Assembly (NCBI GenBank): GCA_965198675.1
Contig: OZ240666.1
Coordinates: forward strand, 4,464,001-4,528,000
Source: Prochloron sp965198675
GTDB lineage: Bacteria; Cyanobacteriota; Cyanobacteriia; Cyanobacteriales; Prochloraceae
DNA length: 64,000 nt
Direction of reading: 5' to 3'
Positions 35,884-44,774 of this stretch are shown piece after piece (within the stretch, counting starts at the first letter, position 1; each line of letters starts with the position of its first letter). The notes under the pieces are model-generated. The model searched no databases and was not told the origin of the DNA. It saw nothing but the letters and a program-made list of their open reading frames with translations. The position numbers and the translations under genes are program-made.

Positions 35884-36209
35884 ACCACATCAGCCATTAG
35901 CTTGATCACATTAGCTTATCAGGGTAGCATGATTTTGAAGCTCGATTTTGACCAAAACTAATGGGATTCAGGATTCAGCAGTTGAAAGAGGTTATAGTTA
36001 ATCAGATTGAGATAGCTAATACCAGTTACCAGTTACCAGTCCTGCTCATGCCAACCGGGGCAGTCAGGCAGTTACTAGTTATGAGTTACCACGTACCCAG
36101 TTTTGAAAATTACCGAAAGGTAAGGGTTAGAACATTTCTCGCAAAGTAGATCCAATTGGCGCTTGCTATAAATACCCGAAGGTTTTATAATTTTTAAGAT
36201 TAATTACCC
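35884..36209. other. Gene-free stretch with heptamer and mosaic repeats
   Basis: This region holds partial AGTTACC arrays around 36020-36040 and 36070-36095. It also has the 46-bp block at 36030-36075 that is identical to 22607-22652. No gene is supported. Confidence 0.6.
36030..36075 (+). repeat. Second copy of the 46-bp mosaic repeat
   Basis: Identical to 22607-22652 over 46 bp (starts CAGTTACCAGTCCTGCTCAT), embedded in heptamer repeats. Confidence 0.85.
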
Positions 36210-36557
36210 ATGGCACAACTAACACTTAATCTGGTTCAAGGATCCCTCACTTTTAACTTCACCCCGGAAGCGGCTAAGAATTTACAACAAGAAATTTCCG
36301 GTTTAATGGAGAGGATGAAAGCCATTGCTGGGAGGGAGCCTTCGAGAAGTGGGAGACCTGAACCTCAAAAATCCATGGAATACCGTTACGCTGGGGCTGT
36401 TTTCATGGAGGTTTTCTGCAATCCTAATATTTATCCTAGTCCTTTTGCGGCTAAAGTCCTGTTAACGGTTCGGGATGAGCGCATTAGAATTACGACGGAG
36501 GCGGAATTAACCCAGTTGATTGACGATCTGGGTCAGTATCTTGAGCAAGCTGGCTGA
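36210..36557 (+). CDS. Conserved cyanobacterial hypothetical
   Basis: A 115-residue soluble protein, beginning MAQLTLNLVQGSLTFNFTPE and ending with a helical tail (ELTQLIDDLGQYLEQAG). I recognise no function. The next gene follows 32 bp later on the same strand, so the two may form a small operon. Confidence 0.7.
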   Translation: MAQLTLNLVQGSLTFNFTPEAAKNLQQEISGLMERMKAIAGREPSRSGRPEPQKSMEYRYAGAVFMEVFCNPNIYPSPFAAKVLLTVRDERIRITTEAELTQLIDDLGQYLEQAG

Positions 36558-36589
36558 ATAGAATAGAATTGAAAGACGGGAGGCGATAG

Positions 36590-36949
36590 ATGAACTCGAA
36601 CAATTTGTTTCAATTCTTACAACAAGGCTTTCACGTTACTATTGGGGCTACAGCGACTCTAATGGAGACGGTGAGGGATCCGCAAAAACGAGAAGCAGCT
36701 TTATCTCAGTTCCAGACTGAATTAAGTGTACGCACTCGGGAATGGGCAGAAAAAGGAGAAGTTACAGAACAGGAAGCCCGCAAAATGCTGGAGCAATTAC
36801 TGCGACAAAGAAATGGGGGGAAAGAAAGCGGTAGCAATACCCCAAGTACTTCTACTGCTACAACTCAGGATACAACTGCTGTGGTATCCGAGTTACGAGA
36901 ACTGACTGAGGAAATTATTTCTCTGAGAAAGGAATTGGAGTCTGATTAG
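36590..36949 (+). CDS. Phasin-like coiled-coil protein
   Basis: A 119-residue protein: an N-terminal helical part (NLFQFLQQGFHVTIGATATL), a Ser/Thr/Gly-rich linker and a C-terminal coiled coil (SELRELTEEIISLRKELES). The pattern recalls phasin or PhaF-type proteins of polyester granules, which are common as short conserved proteins in cyanobacteria. The resemblance is weak, so the functional call is tentative. The start follows GGGAGG. Confidence 0.6.
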   Translation: MNSNNLFQFLQQGFHVTIGATATLMETVRDPQKREAALSQFQTELSVRTREWAEKGEVTEQEARKMLEQLLRQRNGGKESGSNTPSTSTATTQDTTAVVSELRELTEEIISLRKELESD

Positions 36950-37011
36950 CCTGAACGCCCGAACGCCTGAGATGAATCAAACATTTAAAATGAGAGGCAA
37001 TTAATTCAGCC

Positions 37012-38103
37012 ATGAGAATCGCCTACCAATACAGACTCAGACCTAATAGAGAGCAAATCGCCACAATAGAAATGTGGTTGGGTTTGTTGCGTAGGCAATA
37101 TAATTATCGATTGTTTGAGCGGTTCTCTTGGTGGGAAGATAACCGAAATACTATTAATGCTTGTCCTCTCAACACTCCAATCCCTCAATTGAGAGATAAT
37201 CCAGATTATTATTCTCAAAAGCGGGATTTGATTAACACGAAGCAAAAGTTACCCGAGTACCAGCAAATCCATTCTCAAGTATTACAAGATTGTATTAAAA
37301 GGGTGAAGCTAGCCTTTACCGGGGTAAGGCCAACCCAGATCAAACAAGATTGCATTGAGGGGAAACGGATTAATTTACCCAAAATCGAATGGGTTAAACT
37401 GATTCAACATCGCCCCATTCCTGAAGTATTTAAAATCAAAACTGCAACATTATGTGACTTTATCTCTAGAGGATAAATCCGTCCCTAATTTCACTCCTGA
37501 TATTGCTCCAACCATGGAAAACACATTGGAAATAGATATGGGGCTAAAAGATTTTCTCATGACGAGCGCGGGAGAATCAATAGATATACCTCAATATTAT
37601 AGGAAAGCGCAGAAAAGATTAAGGACGCTCCAGAAAGGGAGCAAGAGAAGCAACATAAAAAAATTGCTGATAAACGTAAAGATTTTTACTTCAAAACCGC
37701 GAATCAACTATTATCAAAGTCTGAGGTTATCGCTCATGAAGATTTAAACATTAAGGGACTAGCCAGAACCAGGTTAAACAAATCAATTAATGATGCCGGA
37801 TGGGGTCAATTCCTGACTATATTATCTGTCAAAGCTGAAAATGCTGGGCAATTAACGATAGCAGTGAACCCAAATGGAACAAGTCAAGATTGCTCAAATT
37901 GTGGAAAAAAAGTCCCAAAGGAACTATCTCAAAGAGTATACTCTTATCCTCATTGTGGGTTTGTACTTGACCGGGATGAAAATGCAGCCAGAAATATAAA
38001 AAATAGGGCGGTAGGGCATTCCGTCCGCTCGCGAAGCGGAGCCTTGCTCTCTGCTCGTGGAGTCCGACCCCCGGCATTGATTAATGGCGGGGGGGGACTG
38101 TGA
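37012..38103 (+). pseudogene. tnpB: Ruined IS200/IS605 TnpB (OrfB) gene
   Basis: Pieces of a TnpB-type RNA-guided nuclease can be read in several frames. The typical start MRIAYQYRLRPNREQ lies at 37012. A middle with IDMGLKDFL (RuvC strand) sits in another frame, and then SVKAENAGQLTIAVNPNGTS and the zinc-finger region. There are at least two frameshifts and a missing stretch before the RuvC part. In the second zinc pair the first Cys is now Tyr (SYPHCG), so the metal site is lost. No tnpA is adjacent. The 3' end runs into the palindrome at 38068-38096. Confidence 0.8.
38068..38096 (-). repeat. Palindrome at the 3' end of the TnpB remnant
   Basis: C-run, GGCATTGATTAATGGC, G-run. In reverse this is the same hairpin as at 7941, 11353 and 12196. 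Its place at the end of a TnpB gene suggests that the dispersed palindromes derive from an IS200/IS605 right end. Confidence 0.7.
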
Positions 38104-38142
38104 AGCGAGAGAGCTTGCACACCAGAGTATGTCACTTGTTGC

Positions 38143-39759
38143 CTACAAGAAGGTTTCAGGTTTTTCCTCAGCCAAGTCTGACAAATCGAACAAGGATTGA
38201 CAGGCGATCGCCTGGGCCATAGGCATTTGTCCGTGGGAGAATGCCCATGGGAGGTTAGGGGGCATTTCCCCTCGCAACCAATCTAAAACATAGGGACTGC
38301 CGTAAAGTATCAGCCCTTCTATTGAACCTCGATTTAACAATTTCTGGATCAATTCCTGGGTTGTCCGGTTCAAACCTGCTGTACCTCGGAACGGGTTGCC
38401 GCGAATAAACAGTTGCAGCAGGGTTTTGAGAGGGGTATCTTGCTCCAAAACTACGTTGTTTTGGTCAGCCAGTTGCACCTCGTAACCCAATTTTTGCGGT
38501 ATGGTTACTGCTGGGACGTGACGACTAATAAAATTGCAATTGAGGAGATCGTCTACTATAATTAGGTTACGTCTTTTTTGATTATTATTACCTGATTTCA
38601 AGGACAAATCCCCACCTGTCAGCAAGTCAGCTCGCACTATCTCCGCCGCTGCATGCCTTGATTCTGGTTTGGTTATATTTTTGGATAAATTTAGTAAGCT
38701 ATTAGTGTAAATAACTTTATTCTTTGTTCTCCAAATACGCTCCAAAGAGTTGTGGATTCGTTCTGTACTCAACCTTTCCGACTGCACCGCGCGATATACG
38801 GCATTAATTGCTACTTCTGGGTCTTGGGGCATTAATAAAATATCTACTCCTGCGGCCACTGCCATCACTGCAATTTCTTCTGCTGAGGTATGTTTGACTA
38901 CGCCACCCATAACCAGAGCGTCAGTGACGATTAAACCCTCAAAACCCAGCCTTTGGCGCAGTTGTCCCGTGAGAATGGGGGCAGATAGGGTCGCGGGGTG
39001 GTGTTGGTCCCAGATGGGAATGAGGACATGAGCGCTCATGACGCTATCTACTCCTGCGGCGATCGCCCTGATAAAGGGAGGCAATTCTACTTCAGCGAGA
39101 CGGGCAGCAGAGTGAGGGAGGACGGGCAAATCCAGATGAGAATCGGTTGTGGTATCCCCGTGTCCAGGAAAATGCTTGGCGGTGGTGAGGACCGGATAGG
39201 ACTTTGCCCCTTCAATGAAAGCTGTGGCGAGGTTGCTGACGGTGGTAGGGTTAGCAGCAAATGAGCGGACGTTAATTACAGGGTTGTCGGGATTGTTGTT
39301 GACATCTACTACCGGGGCTAGGATCCAATTGATACCTAAAGCAATGCTCTCCTGGGCAGTTATTGCTCCCATTTTCCTAGCATATTGGGCGGCGAGGTCT
39401 GGGTTTTCAGCGAAGATCGCCCCTAAAGCCATGGGTGGGGGGAACCGGGTGGCTCCTTCAAACCACTGTCCCACTCCTTCTTCTATATCCGCAGCCATCA
39501 GGAGGGGTAAATTGGCCCAGTTTTGGAGTTGTTCTGTCCGCAGAGCTAATTCTGGAGCACTTCCTCCTAATAAAATTACCCCTCCTAGGTTTAAATCTTG
39601 CAACCAAGACTTTAGTTTTGCTGCTGGGGGTTCCCAGGTGGGATAACGAATTTGATGGTCGAACAAATAGCCGGAGGCTCGCACTACCACCATTTGTCCG
39701 ATCTGTTCTTTGAGGGATAGATTTTGCCAGTCTGGGAGCAATTTTGCCACCTTTCTCAA
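38143..39759 (-). CDS. Beta-N-acetylhexosaminidase (GH3, NagZ-like)
   Basis: A glycoside hydrolase family 3 enzyme that would remove N-acetylglucosamine from muropeptides during wall recycling. The 538-residue protein shows AKHFPGHGDTTTDSHLDLP, the NagZ His/Asp catalytic loop, and the nucleophile-region Asp in IVTDALVMGGV. It is longer than short NagZ enzymes, with an extra C-terminal alpha/beta domain from about 370. The first codon of the open frame is TTG at 39759, overlapping the rbfA stop. A GTG at 39750, better placed behind GGAGGAGAG, is a likely true start. It forms a translationally coupled pair with rbfA. Confidence 0.9.
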   Translation of the reverse strand: MRKVAKLLPDWQNLSLKEQIGQMVVVRASGYLFDHQIRYPTWEPPAAKLKSWLQDLNLGGVILLGGSAPELALRTEQLQNWANLPLLMAADIEEGVGQWFEGATRFPPPMALGAIFAENPDLAAQYARKMGAITAQESIALGINWILAPVVDVNNNPDNPVINVRSFAANPTTVSNLATAFIEGAKSYPVLTTAKHFPGHGDTTTDSHLDLPVLPHSAARLAEVELPPFIRAIAAGVDSVMSAHVLIPIWDQHHPATLSAPILTGQLRQRLGFEGLIVTDALVMGGVVKHTSAEEIAVMAVAAGVDILLMPQDPEVAINAVYRAVQSERLSTERIHNSLERIWRTKNKVIYTNSLLNLSKNITKPESRHAAAEIVRADLLTGGDLSLKSGNNNQKRRNLIIVDDLLNCNFISRHVPAVTIPQKLGYEVQLADQNNVVLEQDTPLKTLLQLFIRGNPFRGTAGLNRTTQELIQKLLNRGSIEGLILYGSPYVLDWLRGEMPPNLPWAFSHGQMPMAQAIACQSLFDLSDLAEEKPETFL

Positions 39760-40133
39760 CTCTCCTCCACCTGTTGGGTACGCTCTTGGCTAATGGTGTT
39801 TAATAGGTCTAACATGCGATCGCCTTCTTCTAAGGAAGGATCTTCGAGAAACACCACTTCTGGGGTGCGTCGCAACCTAATACGATGGGCGAGTTTCCGG
39901 CGGACAAACCCTGCTGAGGACTTTAATCTGTTCAGAATGGCTGTTTTCTTATCTGTGCTACCATATATGCTGACGAAGATTCTGGCGTGTTGTAAGTCTC
40001 CGGAAATGTCTACCTTGGTAATGCTGACCATTCCCGACCAAATTTGGTCGTCTTGGAAGTCGTTGAGCAACATTTGGCTCACTTCTCTTTTAATCAGCGA
40101 GGAAACACGAGCAACTCGACGACTATTAGCTAT
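39756..40133 (-). CDS. rbfA: Ribosome-binding factor A, possible ATA start
   Basis: RbfA helps 30S subunit maturation and 16S 5' processing. The protein reads ANSRRVARVSSLIKREVSQM and ends in an acidic tail, normal for the family. The family start aligns with an ATA codon at 40133-40131, seven bases after a perfect AGGAGG. No ATG is available in frame until far inside. An upstream TTG at 40181 would add 16 residues, MRLCAFARDIFTGGKI, which are the translation of a dispersed GCGCAAAGG repeat and have no ribosome-binding site. I chose the ATA. It overlaps the downstream GH3 gene by up to 4 bp. Confidence 0.85.
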   Translation of the reverse strand: MANSRRVARVSSLIKREVSQMLLNDFQDDQIWSGMVSITKVDISGDLQHARIFVSIYGSTDKKTAILNRLKSSAGFVRRKLAHRIRLRRTPEVVFLEDPSLEEGDRMLDLLNTISQERTQQVEES

Positions 40134-40389
40134 GATTTTTCCTCCTGTAAAAATGTCTCGCGCAAAGGCGCAAAGGCGCAAAGGGGGGAGTAAGAGGTAG
40201 AGTTAATTAAATCCACTTTAAATATTACCACTTTGGAGCCAACTTGATCCATCCTCTACTATACTACCTCTAATCTGGATTTTCAACCTCTTTTCTATAA
40301 GTATTGCTTATACTACATACTGTTTTTTATTTGTATTTCTTATATGAACTACATTTGTTCCACGTTAGTGAATTTACTTAGATAAAGTT

Positions 40390-40497
40390 TGCTTCACAAT
40401 TCTTAACAAAGAACGGTGAAATAGGGGTTGACAAGGTGGGATTGAGGTGATCTAATAAGGTTAGATGATAATGGGGAAGGTGTGGGTAAAAAAAACA
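40390..40497 (+). repeat. Direct repeat R1 flanking the toxin-like operon, with promoter
   Basis: It matches 44775-44881 closely, beginning TGCTTCACAATTCTTAACAA and ending GGTGTGGGTAAAAAAAA. Inside, TTGACA (40428-40433), 17 bp, then TCTAAT (40451-40456) form a near-consensus promoter pointing right. It points toward the 3' end of the operon, so its transcript would be antisense to the third gene. Confidence 0.8.
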
Positions 40498-40552
40498 CTG
40501 GTCATTTACTCCATAAGAGCGATCACCATCTTCTTCTCTCCCCTTTGCGTCT

Positions 40553-40569
40553 TGGCGCCGGGGGCGCCA
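40553..40569. terminator. Hairpin after the toxin-like operon
   Basis: TGGCGCC-GGG-GGCGCCA, a 7-bp GC-rich stem about 40 bp past the operon's last stop codon on the minus strand. It is terminator-like but has no T-tract, so the call is weak. Confidence 0.35.
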
Positions 40570-40610
40570 CTATCCTTGTGCCCGCAAATATCTATTGAGA
40601 TGTATTAGCT

Positions 40611-41777
40611 TTAGGTTTCAGCTACTAGCTTGCCGTTATCGTTCTTCAATAAAACATTGAGCATATTGGTTAACTCAAACGTGCTGGTTTGTTGCCCCGT
40701 GTTGTTTGGGCATTGGGCGCTGATTTTCACCTGAAGCGATCGGCTTGTGTCTCTGTAATTGCCTCCTGGAAAATAGCTGTATCCCCAGACAATAGGATAA
40801 TCATTTTCCCAGACCAACTGGCCATCCTGATTGGATACTTCTGTCTTCAGTGGATCCAACTCGGTTAAATCTAGTTCTGTGTTTTTCCAACTGCCACCTG
40901 CTGTTTCGCATTCACCTTGCAAAATCACCCGTATATCGGTACAGTTGTCTAGGTAACTGCCTAAAGGAACCAAGCCAGCAGGGAAGTTAGAATATTCTTC
41001 ATCTGCGCCATAGAAGCAGTTTTTGAGGTAGTTAGTCTCTTCATCCACTTTGCTTAAGTCATTAGTAATGCCCAGCAGATCTATATACAGGTCAACGATG
41101 TCACTATGGGTGGAGACATTTTGTGCAGCTTCTTTGAGGTTTTCGATACGTTCAGATAGCATGGTCCACTGAGTCCAAAGTGATTGGCAGCCCGTTTCTG
41201 CATCGGTGGAAAAGGTGATCATGAACTTGAAGTCATCGGTTAGTTTGAGCAGGCAAGACTTGATGTTCTCGTTGGAAATAGCATCAATGAAGTCTAGTTT
41301 CTTGTCTAACTCTGCACTATTGTCCACAATCTGGCTTTTAAACTGGTTTAACTTTTCAATTGTGGTCTGGTTTTTTGCCTCTTCGTAGATTAAATCATAC
41401 CAGTAATCGTGAATCGCTTGATAGATTTGTTGAACTTTTGCTGAATCGATAGGGTCCTCCGGTGGTGCGTCCATCATCTCTTCTGCCAGTTTCAGAGCTT
41501 CCAGCAAACCAGGGCCGTACTTGGCATGTAATTCACTCATAGCATCGAAACGTTCTTTGAATATCTTTTCTACCTGTATCCAGTAGCGACCGTTATTATT
41601 AATACTGAAGAAAAGGTCGTTAAAGCTTTCAGGAGTTAAACTCTCAATAGATGAATCATTATATCCCAAGCAGGCAATGGTGTCTTCTACTTTGGTAGGC
41701 ATTAGTACTGCGTAGCGCTGATATTTCTTAATATCAACGATGTCAGTTTGAGTGAGAATTTCAGTGCGACTAGACAT
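40611..41777 (-). CDS. XaxA-like head fused to a CVNH (cyanovirin-N) lectin domain
   Basis: The 388-residue protein has two parts. Residues 1 to about 265 are helical and begin ILTQTDIVDIKKYQRYAVLM, resembling the N-terminal head of the first gene (SESIISIKRYEKKGLSLPNT) and of alpha-xenorhabdolysin A-type toxins. Unlike the first gene, there is no hydrophobic membrane hairpin. Residues 272-387 are a CVNH lectin domain with its two pseudo-repeats: GSYLDNCTDIRV...GSWKNTELDL...NQDGQLVWE, then YRDTSRSLQVKISAQC...NDNGKLV. Cys279 and Cys290 could form the first disulfide; the second lacks one Cys (only Cys356). It is the last gene of the operon, 62 bp after the second gene, with AAGGA before the ATG. 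A glycan-binding, targeting subunit is inferred. Confidence 0.8.
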   Translation of the reverse strand: MSSRTEILTQTDIVDIKKYQRYAVLMPTKVEDTIACLGYNDSSIESLTPESFNDLFFSINNNGRYWIQVEKIFKERFDAMSELHAKYGPGLLEALKLAEEMMDAPPEDPIDSAKVQQIYQAIHDYWYDLIYEEAKNQTTIEKLNQFKSQIVDNSAELDKKLDFIDAISNENIKSCLLKLTDDFKFMITFSTDAETGCQSLWTQWTMLSERIENLKEAAQNVSTHSDIVDLYIDLLGITNDLSKVDEETNYLKNCFYGADEEYSNFPAGLVPLGSYLDNCTDIRVILQGECETAGGSWKNTELDLTELDPLKTEVSNQDGQLVWENDYPIVWGYSYFPGGNYRDTSRSLQVKISAQCPNNTGQQTSTFELTNMLNVLLKNDNGKLVAET

Positions 41778-41839
41778 ATTCCATCCTTTGATTATTGTTA
41801 AATAAGAAACGGACTATGGCATAGCCCGTTTAAACCATG

Positions 41840-42880
41840 TTAGGGATTAGCGTCAGAGATTAGGGCGTTCAGATAAGTTTCCATTTCCCCTAGGGAGGAG
41901 ATGATATTGTTGTAATTTATGTCTTGTGACATTAGTGCCGTAATCTCGTCGTTATAAATCGTGTAAGCTTGGGCGAGTTTTGTTACTTCACCAGTAAAGG
42001 TGAAGCGCTCCCGCTCTATGAAGCTCATCCTGTCAATACTTTGTTGATCTATCTCTATGTCATCTTTCTGGTTGTTATAGTTCTCCTTTTCTTGGCGGTA
42101 TCCCTCCATTTCTTCGTATTTGAAGTTGCGGGCATCCGCCATCTGGTTATAAGAAAAGCCGTAGTCAATAACCTCGAACAGTTTACCATAGATATCAAGG
42201 GCTAGCTGAAGAATTTCCAGCTCTGGTACAGCAACCCCTTCTGCCGCCATAGCAGCCAGCTCCGCAGCGGTAGGTATCAGGTCGCTGGTGTAATCTTCCA
42301 AACCACTTGCCGACATAAATAGAACGGTTTGGTTTAAAGCATTCCACTCTTTTTGGGCTTGTTCGTACTTTTGAGTATACTCTTTGATACTTTCCTGAAC
42401 CGATTCAAGCGTTGTCTGTAGTTTTGTGGCTTCATCAGTTAATTGTTGCTTAATATCGGCAAATTCAATGTTGCCCACAGCTTGGTTTAAATTTGCCGAA
42501 TCGTTAGTGGGCTTTTCCAGATGGTCACGAATGTATTTGTCGCCAGTATCGCGCAAGCGTTGGATATTCTTCTGAATATTCTCCTGTTCCTCCGGGCTGG
42601 CGCTTTCCAGCTGTTCTTCTAGGGGAATAATCCTGTCGTTTAAGCGATTTAGCTGGGTCACCAGGGTATCAATATCTACCTGGATGCTAATATTGAACTC
42701 CTGAGAGTTATTCAGGGTTTGGGTTATATTATTATAAATACCCTGGCATATGTCCTTCAGCGCTGGATAGTTGGGGCTGGTGATTTTATTGTTGGCATCA
42801 CGGATATCCTTTTGAGTTTGAACCATCAACTTCATGTCAACGGTAGGGAGAGAATCCGTTAAAGATTTATTAGTAGTCAT
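41840..42880 (-). CDS. Coiled-coil toxin component (XaxB-like position)
   Basis: The 346-residue protein is almost wholly helical. It has long heptad stretches at about 70-120 and 140-185 and again at 250-300, separated by a mildly hydrophobic stretch at about 184-240 (for example TAAELAAMAAEGVAVPELEI). This layout, two long helices joined through a semi-hydrophobic tip, fits the partner subunits of two- and three-part alpha-pore-forming toxins (XaxB, Hbl or Nhe type). I see no secretion signal. The start follows AGAAGGAAACCCC. Assignment rests on architecture and operon context more than on sequence identity. Confidence 0.65.
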   Translation of the reverse strand: MTTNKSLTDSLPTVDMKLMVQTQKDIRDANNKITSPNYPALKDICQGIYNNITQTLNNSQEFNISIQVDIDTLVTQLNRLNDRIIPLEEQLESASPEEQENIQKNIQRLRDTGDKYIRDHLEKPTNDSANLNQAVGNIEFADIKQQLTDEATKLQTTLESVQESIKEYTQKYEQAQKEWNALNQTVLFMSASGLEDYTSDLIPTAAELAAMAAEGVAVPELEILQLALDIYGKLFEVIDYGFSYNQMADARNFKYEEMEGYRQEKENYNNQKDDIEIDQQSIDRMSFIERERFTFTGEVTKLAQAYTIYNDEITALMSQDINYNNIISSLGEMETYLNALISDANP

Positions 42881-42979
42881 GGGGTTTCCTTCTCTATACT
42901 AATGATTGCCGCAAATGAATGGAAGAGCTGAAGATCCTCTGGCCTAAAGCGACAGAGAATCAAAAGAGGATCAGATTAA

Positions 42980-44236
42980 TTATTGCTGGGACTGATTCCA
43001 TTGATCCAGGGCATCATTAATCTGCTGGGTAACTATAGCTGCGTTATCTCCTACCCCTTTCCAAGGGTCGACCATACCTATTAAATCCAGAGAGTAGAAA
43101 AACAGATTTTCACTGTTCTGGATGTTGTCAATAGCATCGTGGGATTGTTGCAGGTATTCCTTGATGGTTGTCCAAGTGGTGACTAACTGATTGAGACCTA
43201 TTTCGGCCTGGTTCATTACGGTGAACAGATTCGTAAATTCGTTATCCAAGCTGGTGATAGCCTCAAGGAGTTTTTCCTTGGTCTTAATCTCTTCGTTAAT
43301 CTTATCTAGATCGGCTTTTTTGGCATTGATATCCTTGCGGATCTTTTCAGCTTTACTGCCAAAAATTCCCCCAGTAATGGCAAGACCGATGGTACCACCA
43401 AAAACACCGGTGAATGCTAGACCCACGTTCTTGTCGTATTGTTGGTTGAGAGCCTCAATTTGTTCCTTTAAGTCATCTCGCTGCTCTTTTAAAGCCTGGA
43501 TGTCAGCATCCAGATCTAGGTCATTGCACAATTGGTCTTTTTTGGTCACATCGTCGGAACAGTCCCTCATTTCATTACGGAAGACGATCAGGTTATTGTA
43601 AAGTTGGTTGGTCTGTGTGTAGTAACCCTCGCTAGTGTCAATTAAGCGATCAATCAGCCTTTTCACTTTCTCGAGGTTACGTGCATCCTCTTCCGCATCA
43701 TACTCGGCGTCCGGGTCGAGTTTTTCCAGAAGCTCCTGAATATACTCCGGATCCTCCAGCTTATTAGGATCAACATCGTCGAGTGAGAAGTCTAGACCTG
43801 GTTTGTAGTACTTATCTAGAGTCTCGTTAAGAAAATCTATGGAATATTGGCCATTGGAGAGCATCTCATCGGCAAATACAGAAAGCTGGGTAGCTAAGGT
43901 GACCATGCCTTGTTCTAAGCAAGCCCATTTACCGGCGTTGGTAATAATATTGAGATAAGTGACCAGAATATCAGCATTTTTCAAGCCCTCAATATCGCTT
44001 TCCACACCGTCCAGAGAGGTTTGAACCTCACCTTCCGTGTTTGGTAGGGATAGGCCTTTTTTCTCATAACGCTTAATGCTGATGATACTCTCACTGTCCA
44101 TAGCCAAGGCCACCGTGGTCTCGGAGGATTCGGGGTATTGGCCGGTAGTGATTTTTAAGAGTTCACTGGCCAGTTTTGTTGGTTTTATCTCATACTCGTT
44201 TTGGGGTTCAGCAACAACCATAGTGTTCATAGTCAC
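42980..44236 (-). CDS. Alpha-xenorhabdolysin A-like pore-forming subunit
   Basis: The 418-residue protein has a helical head (residues 50-150), then a coiled coil (180-270). A Gly-rich hydrophobic hairpin follows at 271-294 (NVGLAFTGVFGGTIGLAITG) and then the return coiled coil (295-360). This is the characteristic layout of XaxA-type subunits, where the hairpin enters the membrane. There is no signal peptide. The frame opens at GTG 44236, but ATG 44230 is better placed behind AAGAAGG and is the likely start. A promoter (TTGACA-17-TATGAT) lies at 44303-44275. It is the first gene of a three-gene operon. Confidence 0.78.
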   Translation of the reverse strand: MTMNTMVVAEPQNEYEIKPTKLASELLKITTGQYPESSETTVALAMDSESIISIKRYEKKGLSLPNTEGEVQTSLDGVESDIEGLKNADILVTYLNIITNAGKWACLEQGMVTLATQLSVFADEMLSNGQYSIDFLNETLDKYYKPGLDFSLDDVDPNKLEDPEYIQELLEKLDPDAEYDAEEDARNLEKVKRLIDRLIDTSEGYYTQTNQLYNNLIVFRNEMRDCSDDVTKKDQLCNDLDLDADIQALKEQRDDLKEQIEALNQQYDKNVGLAFTGVFGGTIGLAITGGIFGSKAEKIRKDINAKKADLDKINEEIKTKEKLLEAITSLDNEFTNLFTVMNQAEIGLNQLVTTWTTIKEYLQQSHDAIDNIQNSENLFFYSLDLIGMVDPWKGVGDNAAIVTQQINDALDQWNQSQQ

Positions 44237-44274
44237 AAACCTTCTTTTGTTGATTTAACTTTTCCATGAGTTCC

Positions 44275-44303
44275 ATCATATTCCTCAAATTGTCAATTGT
44301 CAA
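44275..44303 (-). promoter_or_regulatory. Promoter of the toxin-like operon
   Basis: On the minus strand, TTGACA (44303-44298), a 17-bp spacer and TATGAT (44280-44275) fit the sigma-70 consensus with one mismatch. TTGACAATTGACAA shows a second, overlapping -35 option. The leader to ATG 44230 would be about 40 nt. Confidence 0.6.
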
Positions 44304-44410
44304 TTCTTTTTTCATCACTCTTATTGATGCTACATAATGTAATGTATAACTAATTATTATATAAGCCGAATTTATCCTCTGTTAGCTAGAGGGTATCTGA
44401 AAAAGAAAGA

Positions 44411-44748
44411 TTAAGACACGAGACGTTGGAGCATCAAGGCAGTTATCGCTTGATAGACAAAGCTTTCGCTAATCTGAGGCAGTCATGCTTACCCAGCCAA
44501 CAACCCAGCGTCTTGCGTTCAACTACTTCAAAATCGAGTTCACATCCGTCAGCCACACGTTGCAACTTATCCCCACGATAGTCAAGATCTGCCCAAATGT
44601 GTTCCCGAGTCGGTTCACGGTAGCTAGTTTCGGCCAAGAGCATTGGGGCTGATGTACTATCTGCAAGATTGGCAGCAGGCACAATTACTGCCACTACTAA
44701 ACCCAAGGTATGGACAATGATATGTCGCTTCCGTCCATTGACTTTCTT
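44411..44748 (-). pseudogene. IS5-like (DDE_Tnp_1) transposase remnant
   Basis: Reads KKVNGRKRHIIVHTLGLVVA, then REHIWADLDYRGDKLQRVA, the end of a DDE transposase. A late frameshift moves to the frame with ISESFVYQAITALMLQRLVS before a stop at 44411. A TAG just upstream at 44751-44749 and the lack of the N-terminal half show that it is dead. It lies at the right edge of the toxin-like operon. Confidence 0.75.
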
Positions 44749-44774
44749 CTAAGTATAGATACATGAGAGCAATT

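Larger units (their letters stand above)
40182..40610. other. Gene-free stretch between rbfA and the toxin-like operon
   Basis: Contains one copy of the 108-bp direct repeat (40390-40497) with a sigma-70-type promoter. A hairpin, TGGCGCC-GGG-GGCGCCA, lies at 40553-40569. It sits just past the stop of the last toxin-like gene and could act as its terminator, although no T-run follows. No gene is supported; a 45-codon plus-strand frame from 40471 has no match that I recognise. Confidence 0.55.

Noticed and set aside
40471..40608. 45-codon frame downstream of the R1 promoter
   Set aside because: The same reading is not kept in R2, so coding is unlikely; an RNA product remains possible.
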